Shown: positions 1 to 9,219, counted from the stretch's first letter. The stretch: 32,662 nt of DNA from Nocardia tenerifensis NBRC 101015 (GCF_000308715.1 NZ_BAGH01000104.1:1-32662); one strand, 5' to 3'. Made by a program: numbers and translations. Notes: generated by a model from the letters alone, not told the origin.

Positions 1-90
1 CCGGTCGGGATTCTTGTGCAGCAAGAACCCCAGGTCGGTCGCCGGCCAGCCGGCGCCCTCCGGTGGTGTGCAGGTGATCGTGAGCAGCAT
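1..90 (-). CDS. hen1: 3'-terminal RNA ribose 2'-O-methyltransferase Hen1, N-terminal fragment (cut by window edge)
   Basis: Reading leftwards from an ATG at position 90, the 30 codons before the window edge give MLLTITCTPP, a short linker, then PATDLGFLLHKNPDR. The MLLTI start and the (P)ATDLG(F/Y)LLHK-PxR block are what I know from the N-terminal domain of bacterial Hen1. That enzyme methylates the 2'-OH of the 3' end of broken RNA so that Pnkp-repaired tRNAs resist further ribotoxin cleavage. Only this stretch is visible, so the catalytic methyltransferase domain cannot be checked. The partner pnkp gene is often adjacent and, if present, would lie beyond the left edge. No strong ribosome binding site is seen before this ATG. 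The call rests on one short but distinctive motif. Confidence 0.7.
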   Translation of the reverse strand, partial: MLLTITCTPPEGAGWPATDLGFLLHKNPDR

Positions 91-159
91 GCAGCGATCG
101 TCGCCCAGCCGCCCGGACCTGCGCAAGGAAGTTTCGTCACCGCGTAACCGATACGGAAA

Positions 160-2628
160 TCACCCGCGCGGGTACGGCCAACTCCAGTCGGCGACCTCGG
201 GAATGTCCTCGCCGTGCGCGCGGGTCCACGCCCGCGCCTCCCAGCGCGCGTCCACCATCTCCTGGCGCAGCCCCGCCGCCCGCTCGCCCAGGCTGGGCAC
301 CCGGTCGATGACGTCCATCACCAGGTGATACCGGTCCAGATCGTTGAGCATCACCATGTCGAACGGCGTCGTGGTGGTGCCGCGCTCCTTGTAGCCGCGC
401 ACGTGCAGCCCGGCGTGGTTGGCCCGCCGGTAGGTGAGCCGGTGCACCAGCCACGGGTAGCCGTGGAAGGCGAAGATCACCGGCCGGTCGTGGGTGAACA
501 GCGTGTCGAACTCGCTGTCGGGCAAGCCATGTGGGTGATCGTCCTGCGGCTGCAGGCGCATCAGATCGACCACATTGACCACCCTGACCCGCAGGTCCGG
601 CAACCGTTCGCGCAGAATCGCCGCCGCCGCAAGGGTTTCCAGCGTCGGCACGTCACCGGCGCAGGCCAGCACCGCGTCCGGCACGGTGCCGAGCTCGTCG
701 TTGTGGCCCGCCCAGTCCCAGATGCCGATGCCGCGCGCGCAGTGCTCGGCCGCGTCGGTCACCGAAAGCCAATCCGCCTGCGGCTGTTTGCCCGCCACCA
801 CCACGTTGACGTAGTGCCGCGAGCGCAGGCAGTGGTCGTAGGTGGACAGCAGGGTGTTCGCGTCCGGCGGCAGGTATACCCGCACGATCGAGGGCTTCTT
901 GTTGAGCACCACATCGAGGAAGCCGGGGTCCTGATGGGTGAACCCGTTGTGGTCCTGACGCCAGACATGCGACGACAGCAGGTAGTTCAGGCTGGCGATG
1001 GGCCGCCGCCACGGCACCCCCGCGCTGGCGTCGAGCCACTTGGCGTGCTGGTTGAACATCGCGTCGACGATGTGGATGAACGCCTCGTAGCAGGTGAACA
1101 CCCCGTGTCTGCCGGTGAGCAGATATCCCTCCAGCAGGCCCTGGCACATGTGCTCCGACAGCACCTCGACCACCCGTCCGGTGCGGTCGAGACGCTCGTC
1201 GTACTCGCCGATCTCGGCCTGCCAGTTGCGGCCGGTCACCTCGAGGATGTCCTGTAAACGGTTGCTGGCCAGCTCATCCGGCGCGAACGTGATGAAGTTG
1301 TCCGGATTGCCCCGGGTGACCTCGCGCAACCACGCGCCGAGCACCCTGGTCGCCTCGTGCCGCGAGCCGCCCGGCGTGGCGACCTCGACGCCGAAGTCCC
1401 GCCAGTCCGGCAGGTTCAGATCGCGAATGAGCGTGCCGCCGTTGGCGGTCGGGTTCGCGCTCATGCGCCGATCGCCCTCCGGCACCTGGTCGAGCAGCTC
1501 CGACACCGGCCTGCCCGCCTCGTCGAACAACTCCTCCGGACGGTAGGAGCGCAGCCACTGTTCCAGTACCGCACGGTGACTCGCGTCCGTGCGCGCGGCA
1601 GGCAGCGGCACCTGATGCGCGCGGAACGTGCCCTCGACCCGGTCGCCGTCCACCGTCGGCGGACAGGTCCAGCCCTTCGGCGTGCGCAGCACGATCATCG
1701 GCCAGGCCGGTCGGCCGCCGTCGGCGCCGCCGCGCGCGGCCCGCTGGATCTGCGCGATGCGCTCCATGCAGGTGTCGACCGCCACGGCCATCGCCTGATG
1801 CACGACCGTGGGATCGTCGCCCGCGACGATGACCGGCTCGTAGCCGTACCCGCGCAGCAGCGAGACCAGCTCTTGCTCCGGAATGCGCGCGAGGATGGTC
1901 GGATTGGCGATCTTGTACTGGTTCAGCGCGAGGATGGGCAGCACCGCGCCGTCGCGTGCCGGATTGAGGAACTTGTTGGCGTGCCAGCTGGTGGCGAGCG
2001 GGCCGGTCTCCGCCTCGCCGTCGCCGATCACGCAGAACACCGTGAGGTCCGGATTGTCCAGCGCCGCGCCGTAGGCGTGCAGCAGCGAGTAGCCGAGCTC
2101 GCCACCCTCGTGGAACGACCCCGGCGTCTCCGGCGCGCAGTGGCTCGGCACCCCGCCGGGGAAGGAGAACTGCGCGAACAACGCGCCCATCCCCGCCTCG
2201 TCCTGCGGAATGTGGCTGTACAGCTCGGAGTACGTGCCCTCCAGCCAGCCGCACGCGTTCGGCCCCGGCCCGCCGTGCCCCGGCCCGGCCACGAACACCG
2301 CGTCGAGCCCGCGCTGGCGAATCGCCCGATTGGCGTGCACCCACACCAGATTCAACCCGGGCACGGTGCCGAAGTGCCCGAGCAGGCGAGGCTTGATGTG
2401 CTCGGGGCGCAGCGGCTCGCGCAGCAGCGGGTTCGCCATCAGATAGATCTGCCCGACGGCCAGGTAGTTCGCCGCCCGCCACCAGGCGTCGATCGAGGTC
2501 AGTTCGTCGCGGTCCAGCGGGCCTTCGACGTCGGTCAGCCGGTAGGGCCGCGGGGCGACGGTCTCGCCACCCGCGCTGCCGACATTGTCGGCCGAAGTAT
2601 CGCCACCCGCACTAGCCATGTGGGTCAT
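160..2628 (-). CDS. xfp: Xylulose-5-phosphate/fructose-6-phosphate phosphoketolase
   Basis: This 822-residue protein is the usual length for phosphoketolases, thiamine-diphosphate enzymes that cleave xylulose 5-phosphate (and often fructose 6-phosphate) with phosphate to give acetyl phosphate plus glyceraldehyde 3-phosphate or erythrose 4-phosphate. The family signature EGGELGY is at residues 174-180. The ThDP/Mg-binding GDGEAETG follows at 202-209, and then HANKFLNP and NQYKIANPT. The start at 2628 is chosen because AGGAGAGG lies about six bases upstream; a second ATG three codons later is the alternative. The gene stands alone, convergent with nothing and divergent from the FKBP lipoprotein. 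The 196-base gap between them carries short repeats. The protein is cytoplasmic and would give a route from pentose phosphates to acetyl phosphate. Confidence 0.95.
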   Translation of the reverse strand: MTHMASAGGDTSADNVGSAGGETVAPRPYRLTDVEGPLDRDELTSIDAWWRAANYLAVGQIYLMANPLLREPLRPEHIKPRLLGHFGTVPGLNLVWVHANRAIRQRGLDAVFVAGPGHGGPGPNACGWLEGTYSELYSHIPQDEAGMGALFAQFSFPGGVPSHCAPETPGSFHEGGELGYSLLHAYGAALDNPDLTVFCVIGDGEAETGPLATSWHANKFLNPARDGAVLPILALNQYKIANPTILARIPEQELVSLLRGYGYEPVIVAGDDPTVVHQAMAVAVDTCMERIAQIQRAARGGADGGRPAWPMIVLRTPKGWTCPPTVDGDRVEGTFRAHQVPLPAARTDASHRAVLEQWLRSYRPEELFDEAGRPVSELLDQVPEGDRRMSANPTANGGTLIRDLNLPDWRDFGVEVATPGGSRHEATRVLGAWLREVTRGNPDNFITFAPDELASNRLQDILEVTGRNWQAEIGEYDERLDRTGRVVEVLSEHMCQGLLEGYLLTGRHGVFTCYEAFIHIVDAMFNQHAKWLDASAGVPWRRPIASLNYLLSSHVWRQDHNGFTHQDPGFLDVVLNKKPSIVRVYLPPDANTLLSTYDHCLRSRHYVNVVVAGKQPQADWLSVTDAAEHCARGIGIWDWAGHNDELGTVPDAVLACAGDVPTLETLAAAAILRERLPDLRVRVVNVVDLMRLQPQDDHPHGLPDSEFDTLFTHDRPVIFAFHGYPWLVHRLTYRRANHAGLHVRGYKERGTTTTPFDMVMLNDLDRYHLVMDVIDRVPSLGERAAGLRQEMVDARWEARAWTRAHGEDIPEVADWSWPYPRG

Positions 2629-2696
2629 GCGCTGCCTCTCCTCTGGTCGGGGGAGAACTTCGTCGCCAGCCTAACGGCACTTCGGCGCGCACCGGG

Positions 2697-2800
2697 CGAC
2701 TCGGACATGCGCCGGGTACCCGGAGAAATACCGTCGACTCAGACACGCACCGGCAACTCATGTTCTGGGGACATGCGCCGTCCGACTCGGACACGCACCG
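2697..2800. repeat. Four short degenerate repeats in the xfp / FKBP divergent gap
   Basis: The 11-mer GACAYGCRCCG occurs four times in the same orientation, starting at 2704, 2742, 2770 and 2790. Three copies (all but the one at 2770) are preceded by CGACTCRG or a close form. The spacing is uneven (38, 28 and 20 bases). The copies sit between two divergent genes where operators would be expected, but no protein can be assigned to them. Confidence 0.5.
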
Positions 2801-2824
2801 CCGCGATGGTCTAGGGTCCGCCGC

Positions 2825-3406
2825 ATGCACACACTCGGCAGGATCATCGGGATCGGCACCATCGCCGCGGCGGCGCTCGCCCTGGGCGCCTGTGGCTCCG
2901 ACGACAAGTCGTCGTCGGCTCCCTCGTCCACCTCCGCGGCCGCCACCAAGGTCACCGCGCCCGCGCAGGCCAACCCGACCGCGAGCAAGGGCCGGGAATG
3001 CACCGCGGACGATATCGGCGTGAGTGGCGACTTCGGTACCGCCCCGAAGATCACCCTGCCCGACAACTGCGACCCGCCCAAGAAACTGATTACCAAGGAT
3101 CTCGTCCAGGGCAGCGGCCCCGGCGCGGCGGCCGGCCAGCAGCTGAAGATGAACTACGCGCTGGTCACTTGGTCCAACGGCCAGAAGAAGGACAGCTCCT
3201 TCGACCGCGGCACTCCTTTCGATCTCACCCTCGGCGGCGGCCAGGTCATCCCCGGCTGGGACCAGGGACTCGTCGGCGTGCAGACGGGCTCGCGCAGGCT
3301 GCTGATCGTGCCCCCGGACCTGGGCTACGGCGCGAGCGGGCGCAGCGGCATCGCCCCCAACGAGACGCTCGTCTTCGTCACCGACGCGGTCTCGGTCGGA
3401 AAATAG
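2825..3406 (+). CDS. FKBP-type peptidyl-prolyl cis-trans isomerase lipoprotein
   Basis: The 193-residue product starts with a lipoprotein signal peptide: basic MHTLGR, a hydrophobic Ile/Ala/Leu stretch, and the lipobox LGAC with the lipidated Cys at residue 23. A Ser/Ala/Thr-rich spacer follows. The C-terminal hundred or so residues form an FKBP domain, recognisable from the [20 protein letters not shown] block, the [15 protein letters not shown] block and the closing [10 protein letters not shown] strand. Such proteins catalyse prolyl isomerisation of exported proteins at the outer face of the membrane. It precedes trigger factor, another prolyl isomerase, but a gap of about 170 bases and a separate start signal suggest separate transcription. 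Specific substrates cannot be inferred. Confidence 0.92.
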   Translation: MHTLGRIIGIGTIAAAALALGACGSDDKSSSAPSSTSAAATKVTAPAQANPTASKGRECTADDIGVSGDFGTAPKITLPDNCDPPKKLITKDLVQGSGPGAAAGQQLKMNYALVTWSNGQKKDSSFDRGTPFDLTLGGGQVIPGWDQGLVGVQTGSRRLLIVPPDLGYGASGRSGIAPNETLVFVTDAVSVGK

Positions 3407-3562
3407 GGGCCCGAAAAGCGGCCCAGTGCAGCCCGCCCCGGCCGGTCAACTAACCTGGTCGGGATGCGTACGCCGCGTCCCTCGCCAGCCCGGCGGGCGC
3501 CGGGGTCCCGGTGACAGCCGGGGCCGACGGGGATCGCGTCTCAACCAGAACAGACGACACAC

Positions 3563-3568
3563 AAGGAG
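3563..3568 (+). promoter_or_regulatory. Ribosome binding site that decides the tig start
   Basis: AAGGAG at 3563-3568 is followed by ATG at 3570 (only one base away) and by in-frame GTG at 3576 (seven bases away). The GTG gives normal spacing and the family's usual [10 protein letters not shown] start, so it is preferred. Confidence 0.75.
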
Positions 3569-3575
3569 CATGTCC

Positions 3576-4982
3576 GTGAAGAGCACCGTCGAGCAGCTGA
3601 GCCCGACCCGGGTCCGGATCAATGTCGAGGTGCCCTTCGAGGAACTGAAGCCGGACTTCGACCGCGCGTACAAGGCGCTGGCCAAGCAGGTCAAGATCCC
3701 CGGCTTCCGTCCCGGCAAGGCGCCGGCCAAGCTGCTCGAGGCCCGCCTCGGCCGCGGCGCCGTGCTGGAGCAGGTCGTCAACGACGCGCTGCCCGGCCGC
3801 TACAGCGAGGCCGTCACCGCCTCCGAGGTGAAGGTCATCGGCCAGCCCGAGATCGAGATCACCAAGATCGAGGACGGCCAGGAGCTCGCGTTCACCGCCG
3901 AGGTCGACGTGCGTCCCGAGATCACGCTGCCCGACTACGAGAACATCGCGGTCACCGTCGACGCCTTCACCATCGGCGACGAGGACATCGATGAGCAGTT
4001 GCAGTCGCTGCGCCAGCGCTTCGGCACCCTCACCGGCGTCGAGCGCCCGGTCCAGAACGGCGACTTCGTCTCGATCGACCTCTCGGCCACCGTCGACGGC
4101 GAGGACGTTCCCGAGGCGGCCACCACCGGCCTGTCCCACGAGGTCGGCTCCGGCCAGCTCATCGAGGGCCTGGACGAGGCGCTGGTCGGCCTGTCCGCCG
4201 GCGAGTCCAAGGAGTTCACCTCCAACCTGGTCGCCGGTGAGCACGCGGGCAAGGAAGCCGTCATCACGGTCACCGTGCAGTCGGTCAAGGAGCGCGAGCT
4301 GCCCGAGGCCGACGACGACTTCGCCCAGCTGGCAAGCGAATTCGACACCCTCGAGGAGCTGAAGGCCGACCTGCGCAGCCGGGTCGAGCGCAGCAAGAAG
4401 GTGCAGCAGGCGGGCGAGATCCGCGACAAGGTGCTGGAGACCCTGCTCGAGCAGGTCGAGGTGCCGCTGCCTGAGGCGGTCGTGCAGGCCGAGATCGACG
4501 CCGTCACCCACGACGCCGTGCACGGCTTCGACCACGACGAGGCCAAGCTCGCCGAGGCGCTCGAGGCCCAGGGCTCGAGCCGCGAGGAGTTCGACAAGGA
4601 CGCCAAGGAGTCCGCCGAGAAGTCGGTGCGCACCCAGCTGCTGCTCGACGCGATCGCCGAGGCGGAGAACACCCAGGTCGGTCAGGAAGAGCTCACCGAG
4701 CGGATCCTGTTCCAGTCCCAGCGCTACGGCCTCGCGCCGGAGCAGTTCATCCAGCAGGTCCAGCAGGCGGGCCAGCTCGGCGCGATCTTCGCCGACGTGC
4801 GGCGCGGCAAGGCGCTCGCGGGCGTCGTCGGCAAGGTCAAGGTGACCGACTCCGAGGGCAACGTCGTCGACACCGCCGAAATGTTCGGCGCGCCTGAGGA
4901 TTCCGACGCGGGCGACGAGGTCGAGGTGACCACCGAGGCCGCCGGCGAGTCGACCGAGACCGCCGCGGCGAAGGCCGAATAG
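3576..4982 (+). CDS. tig: Trigger factor, ribosome-bound chaperone and prolyl isomerase
   Basis: Starting at the GTG, the protein has 468 residues, close to the mycobacterial length. The N-terminal domain carries the ribosome-docking signature GFRPGK at residues 43-48. The FKBP-like isomerase domain follows (region [14 protein letters not shown] to [13 protein letters not shown]). The C-terminal half is the helical substrate-cradling domain, ending in an acidic, low-complexity tail rich in Glu, Ala and Thr. Trigger factor binds L23 at the tunnel exit and shields nascent chains. It sits immediately before clpP1-clpP2, the arrangement known from many bacteria, but two hairpins in the 154-base gap suggest that clpP1 is largely transcribed on its own. 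Confidence 0.97.
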   Translation: MKSTVEQLSPTRVRINVEVPFEELKPDFDRAYKALAKQVKIPGFRPGKAPAKLLEARLGRGAVLEQVVNDALPGRYSEAVTASEVKVIGQPEIEITKIEDGQELAFTAEVDVRPEITLPDYENIAVTVDAFTIGDEDIDEQLQSLRQRFGTLTGVERPVQNGDFVSIDLSATVDGEDVPEAATTGLSHEVGSGQLIEGLDEALVGLSAGESKEFTSNLVAGEHAGKEAVITVTVQSVKERELPEADDDFAQLASEFDTLEELKADLRSRVERSKKVQQAGEIRDKVLETLLEQVEVPLPEAVVQAEIDAVTHDAVHGFDHDEAKLAEALEAQGSSREEFDKDAKESAEKSVRTQLLLDAIAEAENTQVGQEELTERILFQSQRYGLAPEQFIQQVQQAGQLGAIFADVRRGKALAGVVGKVKVTDSEGNVVDTAEMFGAPEDSDAGDEVEVTTEAAGESTETAAAKAE

Positions 4983-4988
4983 TTTGAG

Positions 4989-5024
4989 CACAGCGCAACT
5001 GAGCGCCAGCGAAGTTGCGCTGTG
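4989..5024. repeat. Perfect 12-bp inverted repeat after tig
   Basis: CACAGCGCAACT (4989-5000) is exactly complementary to AGTTGCGCTGTG (5013-5024) across a 12-base loop. It begins six bases after the tig stop codon. It lacks a T-run, so it could be a U-less actinobacterial terminator or an mRNA 3'-end stabiliser. Its right arm overlaps the ClgR-like palindrome. Confidence 0.6.
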
Positions 5025-5028
5025 AGCG
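5018..5028. promoter_or_regulatory. Candidate ClgR operator upstream of clpP1
   Basis: CGCTGTGAGCG is a palindrome (CGCT-GTG-AGCG) and fits the CGC-N5-GCG core I recall for ClgR, the activator of clp genes in actinobacteria. It lies about 110 bases before the clpP1 start, a sensible place for an activator. The flanking bases match the published consensus only partly, so this is an inference. Confidence 0.35.
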
Positions 5029-5068
5029 AAGTAGGGCGGTACCGGGAGTTCGGTGCCGCCCTGCTTCG
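5027..5068 (+). terminator. Probable rho-independent terminator between tig and clpP1
   Basis: A 17-bp stem (5027-5043 with 5052-5068) contains only two G-U pairs and closes an 8-base loop. It is followed by TTAATGTTT. This is the strongest hairpin in the gap and would separate tig from clpP1P2 transcription. Confidence 0.6.
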
Positions 5069-5136
5069 TTAATGTTTGTGACAACGAACCAGAGATGGCC
5101 GTCGGCCAGCGAGCCAGTACGAGAAGGCAGGTATCC

Positions 5137-5754
5137 GTGACAAGTAACCAGGCAGGGATCGCTATGACGTCCGCTACTGCTGGTCTCAACCTCAGCGATT
5201 CGGTGTACGAGCGCCTGCTTCGTGAGCGCATCATCTTCCTCGGCACCCAGGTCGACGACGACATCGCGAACAAGATCTGCGCCCAGATCCTGCTGCTCAC
5301 GGCGGAGGATCCGACCAAGGACATCTCGCTCTACATCAACTCGCCCGGTGGTTCGGTGACGGCGGGCATGGCCATCTACGACACGATGCAGTTCGCCGAG
5401 TGCGACATCCGCACCGTCGGCATGGGCCTGGCCGCCTCGATGGGCCAGTTCCTGCTCACCGCGGGCACCAAGGGCAAGCGCTTCGCCCTGCCGCACGCGC
5501 GGATCATGATGCACCAGCCGTCGGCAGGCATCGGTGGTTCCGCCGCCGACATCGCGATCATGGCCGAGCAGTTCGCGCACACCAAGCGCGAGCTCAACGA
5601 GCTGCAGTCGCTGCACACCGGCAAGTCCTTGGAGCAGGTCACCGCCGACGCCGACCGCGACCGCTGGTTCACCGCCAAGGAGGCGCTGGAGTACGGCTTC
5701 ATCGACCGTGTCATCAGCCACGCGAACCAGACCAACGGCGTGAGCGACAACTAG
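5137..5754 (+). CDS. clpP1: ATP-dependent Clp protease proteolytic subunit 1
   Basis: This is a serine peptidase that forms a heptameric ring and, in actinobacteria, stacks on a ClpP2 ring. From the GTG start the protein is 205 residues long. The catalytic triad is visible as Ser101 (GLAASMGQ), His126 (IMMHQPS) and Asp175 (DADRDRW), and the oxyanion-loop NSPGGS is at 69-73. GTG at 5137 is chosen because GAGAAGG lies about nine bases upstream. ATG at 5164 would shorten the N-terminus by nine residues and is a real alternative, since actinobacterial ClpP1 is N-terminally processed. The gene lies 68 bases before clpP2, with no terminator between, so the two are probably co-transcribed. Confidence 0.96.
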   Translation: MTSNQAGIAMTSATAGLNLSDSVYERLLRERIIFLGTQVDDDIANKICAQILLLTAEDPTKDISLYINSPGGSVTAGMAIYDTMQFAECDIRTVGMGLAASMGQFLLTAGTKGKRFALPHARIMMHQPSAGIGGSAADIAIMAEQFAHTKRELNELQSLHTGKSLEQVTADADRDRWFTAKEALEYGFIDRVISHANQTNGVSDN

Positions 5755-5822
5755 GCGCCATCGGCGACCCTTCGTCCGTTCCAGCGCGCAGCCGCTTACT
5801 CACACAGACTTTGGAGACCAAG

Positions 5823-6491
5823 ATGGCCAACCAGTTTGACCCCCGCGCACTCGGCGGCATGGCGCCGCAGGGCCCGCAGTCGCGTTACATCCTGCCGTCG
5901 TTCATCGAGCACTCGAGCTTCGGCGTCAAGGAGTCCAACCCGTACAACAAGCTGTTCGAGGAGCGCATCATCTTCCTCGGCGTGCAGGTCGACGACGCCT
6001 CGGCCAACGACGTGATGGCGCAGTTGCTCGTGCTCGAGTCCCTCGACCCCGATCGCGACATCACGATGTACATCAACTCGCCCGGTGGCTCGTTCACCTC
6101 GTTGATGGCCATCTACGACACCATGCAGTACGTGCGCGCCGACGTCGCGACCGTCTGCCTCGGCCAGGCCGCCTCGGCCGCGGCCGTGCTGCTCGCCGCG
6201 GGCACCCCCGGCAAGCGCGCCTGCCTGCCGAACGCCCGCGTGCTCATCCACCAGCCGTCGCTGGAGGGTGGCATCCAGGGGCAGGTGTCGGACCTGGAGA
6301 TCCAGGCGGCCGAGATCGAGCGCATGCGTCGCCTGATGGAGACCACGCTGGCCCGCCACACCGGCAAGGACGCGGATCAGATCCGCAAGGACACCGACCG
6401 CGACAAGATCCTCACCGCCGAGGATGCCAAGGAGTACGGCATCATCGACCAGGTCTTCGACTACCGCAAGCTCAGCGCGCAGAAGAAGTGA
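5823..6491 (+). CDS. clpP2: ATP-dependent Clp protease proteolytic subunit 2
   Basis: The protein has 222 residues with the triad Ser118 (GQAASAAAV), His143 (VLIHQPS) and Asp194 (DTDRDK), plus NSPGGSF in the oxyanion loop. The serine environment differs from ClpP1 (Ala replaces the Met/Gly after Ser), as expected for the distinct second ring of the actinobacterial ClpP1P2 complex. The start is fixed by TTTGGAG ending six bases before the ATG. The N-terminal extension ([12 protein letters not shown]) looks like the propeptide removed on maturation. It is probably in one operon with clpP1, and a GC-rich hairpin about 65 bases after the stop may end the transcript. Confidence 0.97.
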   Translation: MANQFDPRALGGMAPQGPQSRYILPSFIEHSSFGVKESNPYNKLFEERIIFLGVQVDDASANDVMAQLLVLESLDPDRDITMYINSPGGSFTSLMAIYDTMQYVRADVATVCLGQAASAAAVLLAAGTPGKRACLPNARVLIHQPSLEGGIQGQVSDLEIQAAEIERMRRLMETTLARHTGKDADQIRKDTDRDKILTAEDAKEYGIIDQVFDYRKLSAQKK

Positions 6492-6556
6492 TCGACCGGA
6501 GCGAATCGCCGATCCCGGCGGCAGTTCGCTCGTAAGTTGCTATGCCCCAGGGAGTT

Positions 6557-6596
6557 CCGGCCGGGAGGCGCGCCCAGCGGCGTGCCGCCCGGCCGG
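6557..6596 (+). terminator. Hairpin downstream of clpP2
   Basis: CCGGCCGGG (6557-6565) pairs with CCCGGCCGG (6588-6596), and the stem continues inwards with two mismatches. There is no T-run. It is a plausible U-less terminator for clpP1P2, or an mRNA end structure. Confidence 0.5.
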
Positions 6597-6938
6597 ACTG
6601 CTCCGGTGCGACGGCAGGCCCGGAAACGCTCCGGTCACCAGCCACGATGAAACAAGCGGCCGGCGCTCGAATCGGCCGCTGAACGGACACAACGCGCTCC
6701 GGTGCCGTGAGAACTCGCACAACCCGGCGGAGAAACATGCTCGAGTTGTCGACCTCCATCGCACACACCAGGTACGGTCAACCTAGGGACCTTTGCTCCC
6801 GGTTGACAGCACTGCCTCACCCACCGGAACGGTCGATGCGTTTGCGACCACGACCGGTGGCGCGGACCAGAAACGCGGCAGATAGCTGGCAACCTGGACG
6901 GACGGTTGCACGCGGACAAGGAAGTAGGGACCCACGAG
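6597..6938. other. Gene-free upstream region of clpX
   Basis: No reading frame here has convincing coding character. The stretch probably contains the clpX promoter. TTGACA at 6804-6809 would suit a -35 box, but no good -10 lies at the right distance. TACGGT at 6773-6778 is a possible -10 without a clear partner, so no promoter is assigned. Confidence 0.4.
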
Positions 6939-8219
6939 ATGGCGCGCATCGGAGATGGCGGCGATCTGCTCAAGTGCTCGTTCTGCGGAAAGAGTCAGAA
7001 GCAGGTCAAGAAGCTCATTGCGGGACCAGGGGTGTACATCTGCGACGAGTGCATCGATCTATGCAATGAGATCATCGAGGAGGAACTCGCCGAGTCCAGC
7101 GAGGTCAAGCTCGACGAGCTGCCCAAGCCCGCGGAGATCCGGGACTTCCTCGAGAACTATGTGATCGGACAGGACACCGCCAAGCGCACACTCGCGGTGG
7201 CCGTCTACAACCATTACAAGCGCATCCAGGCCGGCGACAAGGGCCGAGACAGCCGCGGCGAGGTCGTCGAGCTCACCAAGTCGAACATCCTCATGCTCGG
7301 CCCCACCGGCTGCGGCAAGACCTACCTCGCGCAGACGCTGGCCAAGATGCTCAACGTCCCGTTCGCCATCGCCGACGCCACCGCGTTGACCGAGGCCGGG
7401 TATGTCGGCGAGGACGTCGAGAACATCCTGCTGAAGCTGATCCAGGCCGCCGACTACGACGTCAAGCGCGCCGAGACCGGCATCATCTACATCGACGAGG
7501 TCGACAAGATCGCCCGCAAGAGCGAGAACCCGTCGATCACCCGCGACGTCTCCGGCGAGGGCGTGCAGCAGGCGCTGCTGAAGATCCTGGAGGGCACCCA
7601 GGCGAGCGTGCCGCCGCAGGGCGGACGCAAGCACCCGCACCAGGAATTCATCCAAATCGACACCACCAACGTGCTTTTCATCGTCGCGGGCGCGTTCGCG
7701 GGCCTGGAGCGGATCGTCTCCGAGCGCACCGGCCACCGCGGCATCGGCTTCGGCTCCGAGGTGCGGTCCAAGTCCGAGATCGACACCGCCGACCACTTCG
7801 CCGAGGTGATGCCGGAGGATCTGATCAAGTTCGGCCTGATTCCCGAGTTCATCGGCCGCCTGCCGGTCGTCGCCTCGGTGACCAACCTGGACAAGGACTC
7901 GCTGGTCAAGATCCTCTCCGAGCCGAAGAACGCGCTGGTCAAGCAGTACGTCCGGCTGTTCGAGATGGACGGGGTGGACCTCGAGTTCACCACCGACGCG
8001 CTCGAGGCGATCGCCGACCAGGCCATCCTGCGCGGCACCGGTGCTCGCGGTTTGCGCGCGATCATGGAGGAGGTCCTGCTGCCGGTGATGTACGACATCC
8101 CCAGCCGCGACGACGTCGCCAAGGTTGTCGTCGACTCCGACACCGTGACCGAGAATGTGCTGCCGACCATCGTGCCGCGTAAGGCGCAGCGGACCGAACG
8201 CCGGGAAAAGTCCGCGTAG
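6939..8219 (+). CDS. clpX: ATP-dependent Clp protease ATP-binding subunit ClpX
   Basis: This 426-residue AAA+ unfoldase recognises tagged proteins, unfolds them and threads them into ClpP1P2. An N-terminal zinc-binding domain has Cys13, Cys16, Cys35 and Cys38. Walker A is GPTGCGKT at 121-128 and Walker B is IIYIDEVD at 182-189. The RGxG-type sensor 2 region (RGTGARGLR) lies near the C-terminus. The IGF loop that docks on ClpP appears as RGIGFGSEV. The start at 6939 gives the standard [14 protein letters not shown]-terminus and has AGGGA eight bases upstream, so the 11 upstream in-frame codons are not included. A strong terminator follows. Confidence 0.98.
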   Translation: MARIGDGGDLLKCSFCGKSQKQVKKLIAGPGVYICDECIDLCNEIIEEELAESSEVKLDELPKPAEIRDFLENYVIGQDTAKRTLAVAVYNHYKRIQAGDKGRDSRGEVVELTKSNILMLGPTGCGKTYLAQTLAKMLNVPFAIADATALTEAGYVGEDVENILLKLIQAADYDVKRAETGIIYIDEVDKIARKSENPSITRDVSGEGVQQALLKILEGTQASVPPQGGRKHPHQEFIQIDTTNVLFIVAGAFAGLERIVSERTGHRGIGFGSEVRSKSEIDTADHFAEVMPEDLIKFGLIPEFIGRLPVVASVTNLDKDSLVKILSEPKNALVKQYVRLFEMDGVDLEFTTDALEAIADQAILRGTGARGLRAIMEEVLLPVMYDIPSRDDVAKVVVDSDTVTENVLPTIVPRKAQRTERREKSA

Positions 8220-8231
8220 GCACCGAGATTC

Positions 8232-8268
8232 GAGAGAAGCCACCGCGTACCGCGCGGTGGCTTCTCTC
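8232..8268 (+). terminator. Rho-independent terminator of clpX
   Basis: A perfect 16-bp stem (8232-8247 with 8253-8268) closes a 5-base loop and starts 13 bases after the clpX stop. It is followed by ATTGTT. This is the clearest terminator in the window. Confidence 0.88.
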
Positions 8269-8442
8269 ATTGTTACCAGTGGGAAATAAGTGGTACGGAA
8301 AAGGTGTAGCGAATTCGGGCGCGGGGTACTCCGAGTTCAGGGTTGAGCACACAGCCTAGTTCTGGGGCTCGGGTAGCCCTGGAACGCAACGCGATGCCGG
8401 CAACGGACGCCAATTGCCGTGCGCGACAGGACTGAGATCCGC

Positions 8443-8883
8443 ATGTCGACCCCTCTTGCTACTACCGCATTTCCCGCGAGCACAACGTCGAAACCTGCCC
8501 CGAGCCGAGTGACGTTGCCCGGTCGGCCCGAGTCGGCAGTTCGAATGAGCATGTCCGTCACCTCACCCAGCGAGCGAGTCACCCTGTGCGCCCTCGCCGG
8601 TGAAGTGGATTTCTACACCGCCGCACAGTTCCGGTCCGAGCTGATCGGATCGTTGCACACCGCCGCGCCGCTGGTCGTCGTCGACCTGTCCCAGGTGACC
8701 TTCTTCGGGATCGCCGCGCTGCACGTGCTGATCGAGGCCCGCGACTGGGCCGAACGCACCGACCGGCGGATTCGCCTGGTCACCGGGCCCCGCTGCGTCG
8801 ACCGGCTGCTCGAGGTCGCCGGCGACCTCGCCGCCTTCGACACCGCCGCCGATCTCGCCGACGCCCTGCTCGGCACCGCGTAA
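8443..8883 (+). CDS. STAS-domain protein, anti-sigma factor antagonist-like, degenerate phospho-site
   Basis: This 146-residue protein has a Ser/Thr/Pro-rich N-terminal tail of about 40 residues followed by a STAS fold: strand VTLCALAGEVDF, helix, strand LVVVDLSQVTFF, helix, strand RIRLVTG. STAS proteins of this class bind anti-sigma kinases, with binding controlled by phosphorylation of a serine in a DSSG motif. Here that position reads FFGIAAL (residues 87-93), so the acceptor serine is absent. It may therefore be a constitutive antagonist or have another partner. No kinase or sigma gene is adjacent. The start is uncertain: ATG at 8443 has only a weak upstream AGGA, and ATGs at 8545 and 8551 would give the bare domain. 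Confidence 0.75.
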   Translation: MSTPLATTAFPASTTSKPAPSRVTLPGRPESAVRMSMSVTSPSERVTLCALAGEVDFYTAAQFRSELIGSLHTAAPLVVVDLSQVTFFGIAALHVLIEARDWAERTDRRIRLVTGPRCVDRLLEVAGDLAAFDTAADLADALLGTA

Positions 8884-8937
8884 CCGCTCGGCACCGCTGG
8901 GTCACCGCCGACCAGCAGCGGTCACTACGATTTGCTC

Positions 8938-9210
8938 ATGTTCGCCCACCGCCGCCTAGAGCGGAAGATCGACGCGCTGCACTACAAGGTCGACCTGATC
9001 CTCGAGCATCTGGGGATCCAGGAACCTCCTGCCGCCGAACCCGTTTGGGCCGTGCCGCCTCCGGCGCGGCCTCCGCAGGGTTTCGCCGAGGTCGACGCGC
9101 TTTTGGCGCAGGGCAAGAAGATTCAGGCCATCAAGCGCTACCGGGAGTTGACCGGCAGCGGTCTCAAGGAGGCCAAGGACGCCGTCGAGGGTCGCTACGG
9201 TCGATATTGA
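8938..9210 (+). CDS. Small protein with ribosomal L7/L12 C-terminal-like domain
   Basis: The product is 90 residues. The first 25 form an amphipathic helix with charged heptads (RRLERKIDALHYKVDLILEHL), likely a coiled coil. A Pro/Ala-rich linker follows. The last 40 residues (ALLAQGKKIQAIKRYRELTGSGLKEAKDAVE) match the pattern of the L7/L12 C-terminal domain, where KxxAIKxxRExTGxGLKEAKDxVE forms the factor-binding helices. Genuine L7/L12 is longer and encoded with rplJ, so this is a separate actinobacterial protein of unknown role. ATG at 8938 is preferred over TTG at 8932. It converges with the Lrp regulator, whose stop is 10 bases away. Confidence 0.7.
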   Translation: MFAHRRLERKIDALHYKVDLILEHLGIQEPPAAEPVWAVPPPARPPQGFAEVDALLAQGKKIQAIKRYRELTGSGLKEAKDAVEGRYGRY

Positions 9211-9219
9211 CCGGCGCGA

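Noticed and set aside
1357..2814. 485-residue plus-strand frame opposite the phosphoketolase
   Set aside because: Antisense shadow of an unmistakable enzyme.
3426..3575. N-terminal extension of trigger factor
   Set aside because: The extra 50 residues are unlike the family and the ribosome binding site at 3563-3568 points to the GTG at 3576.
3450..5324. 624-residue open frame on the minus strand opposite tig and clpP1
   Set aside because: It is antisense to well-conserved genes and is made of Leu/Gly/Val/Asp-rich low-complexity sequence, the usual shadow of GC-rich codons.
5137..6491. clpP1 and clpP2 as a recent tandem duplication
   Set aside because: Two distinct ClpP paralogues in tandem are normal in actinobacteria, and their active-site surroundings differ.
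7059..8270. 403-residue minus-strand frame opposite clpX
   Set aside because: Shadow frame of clpX.
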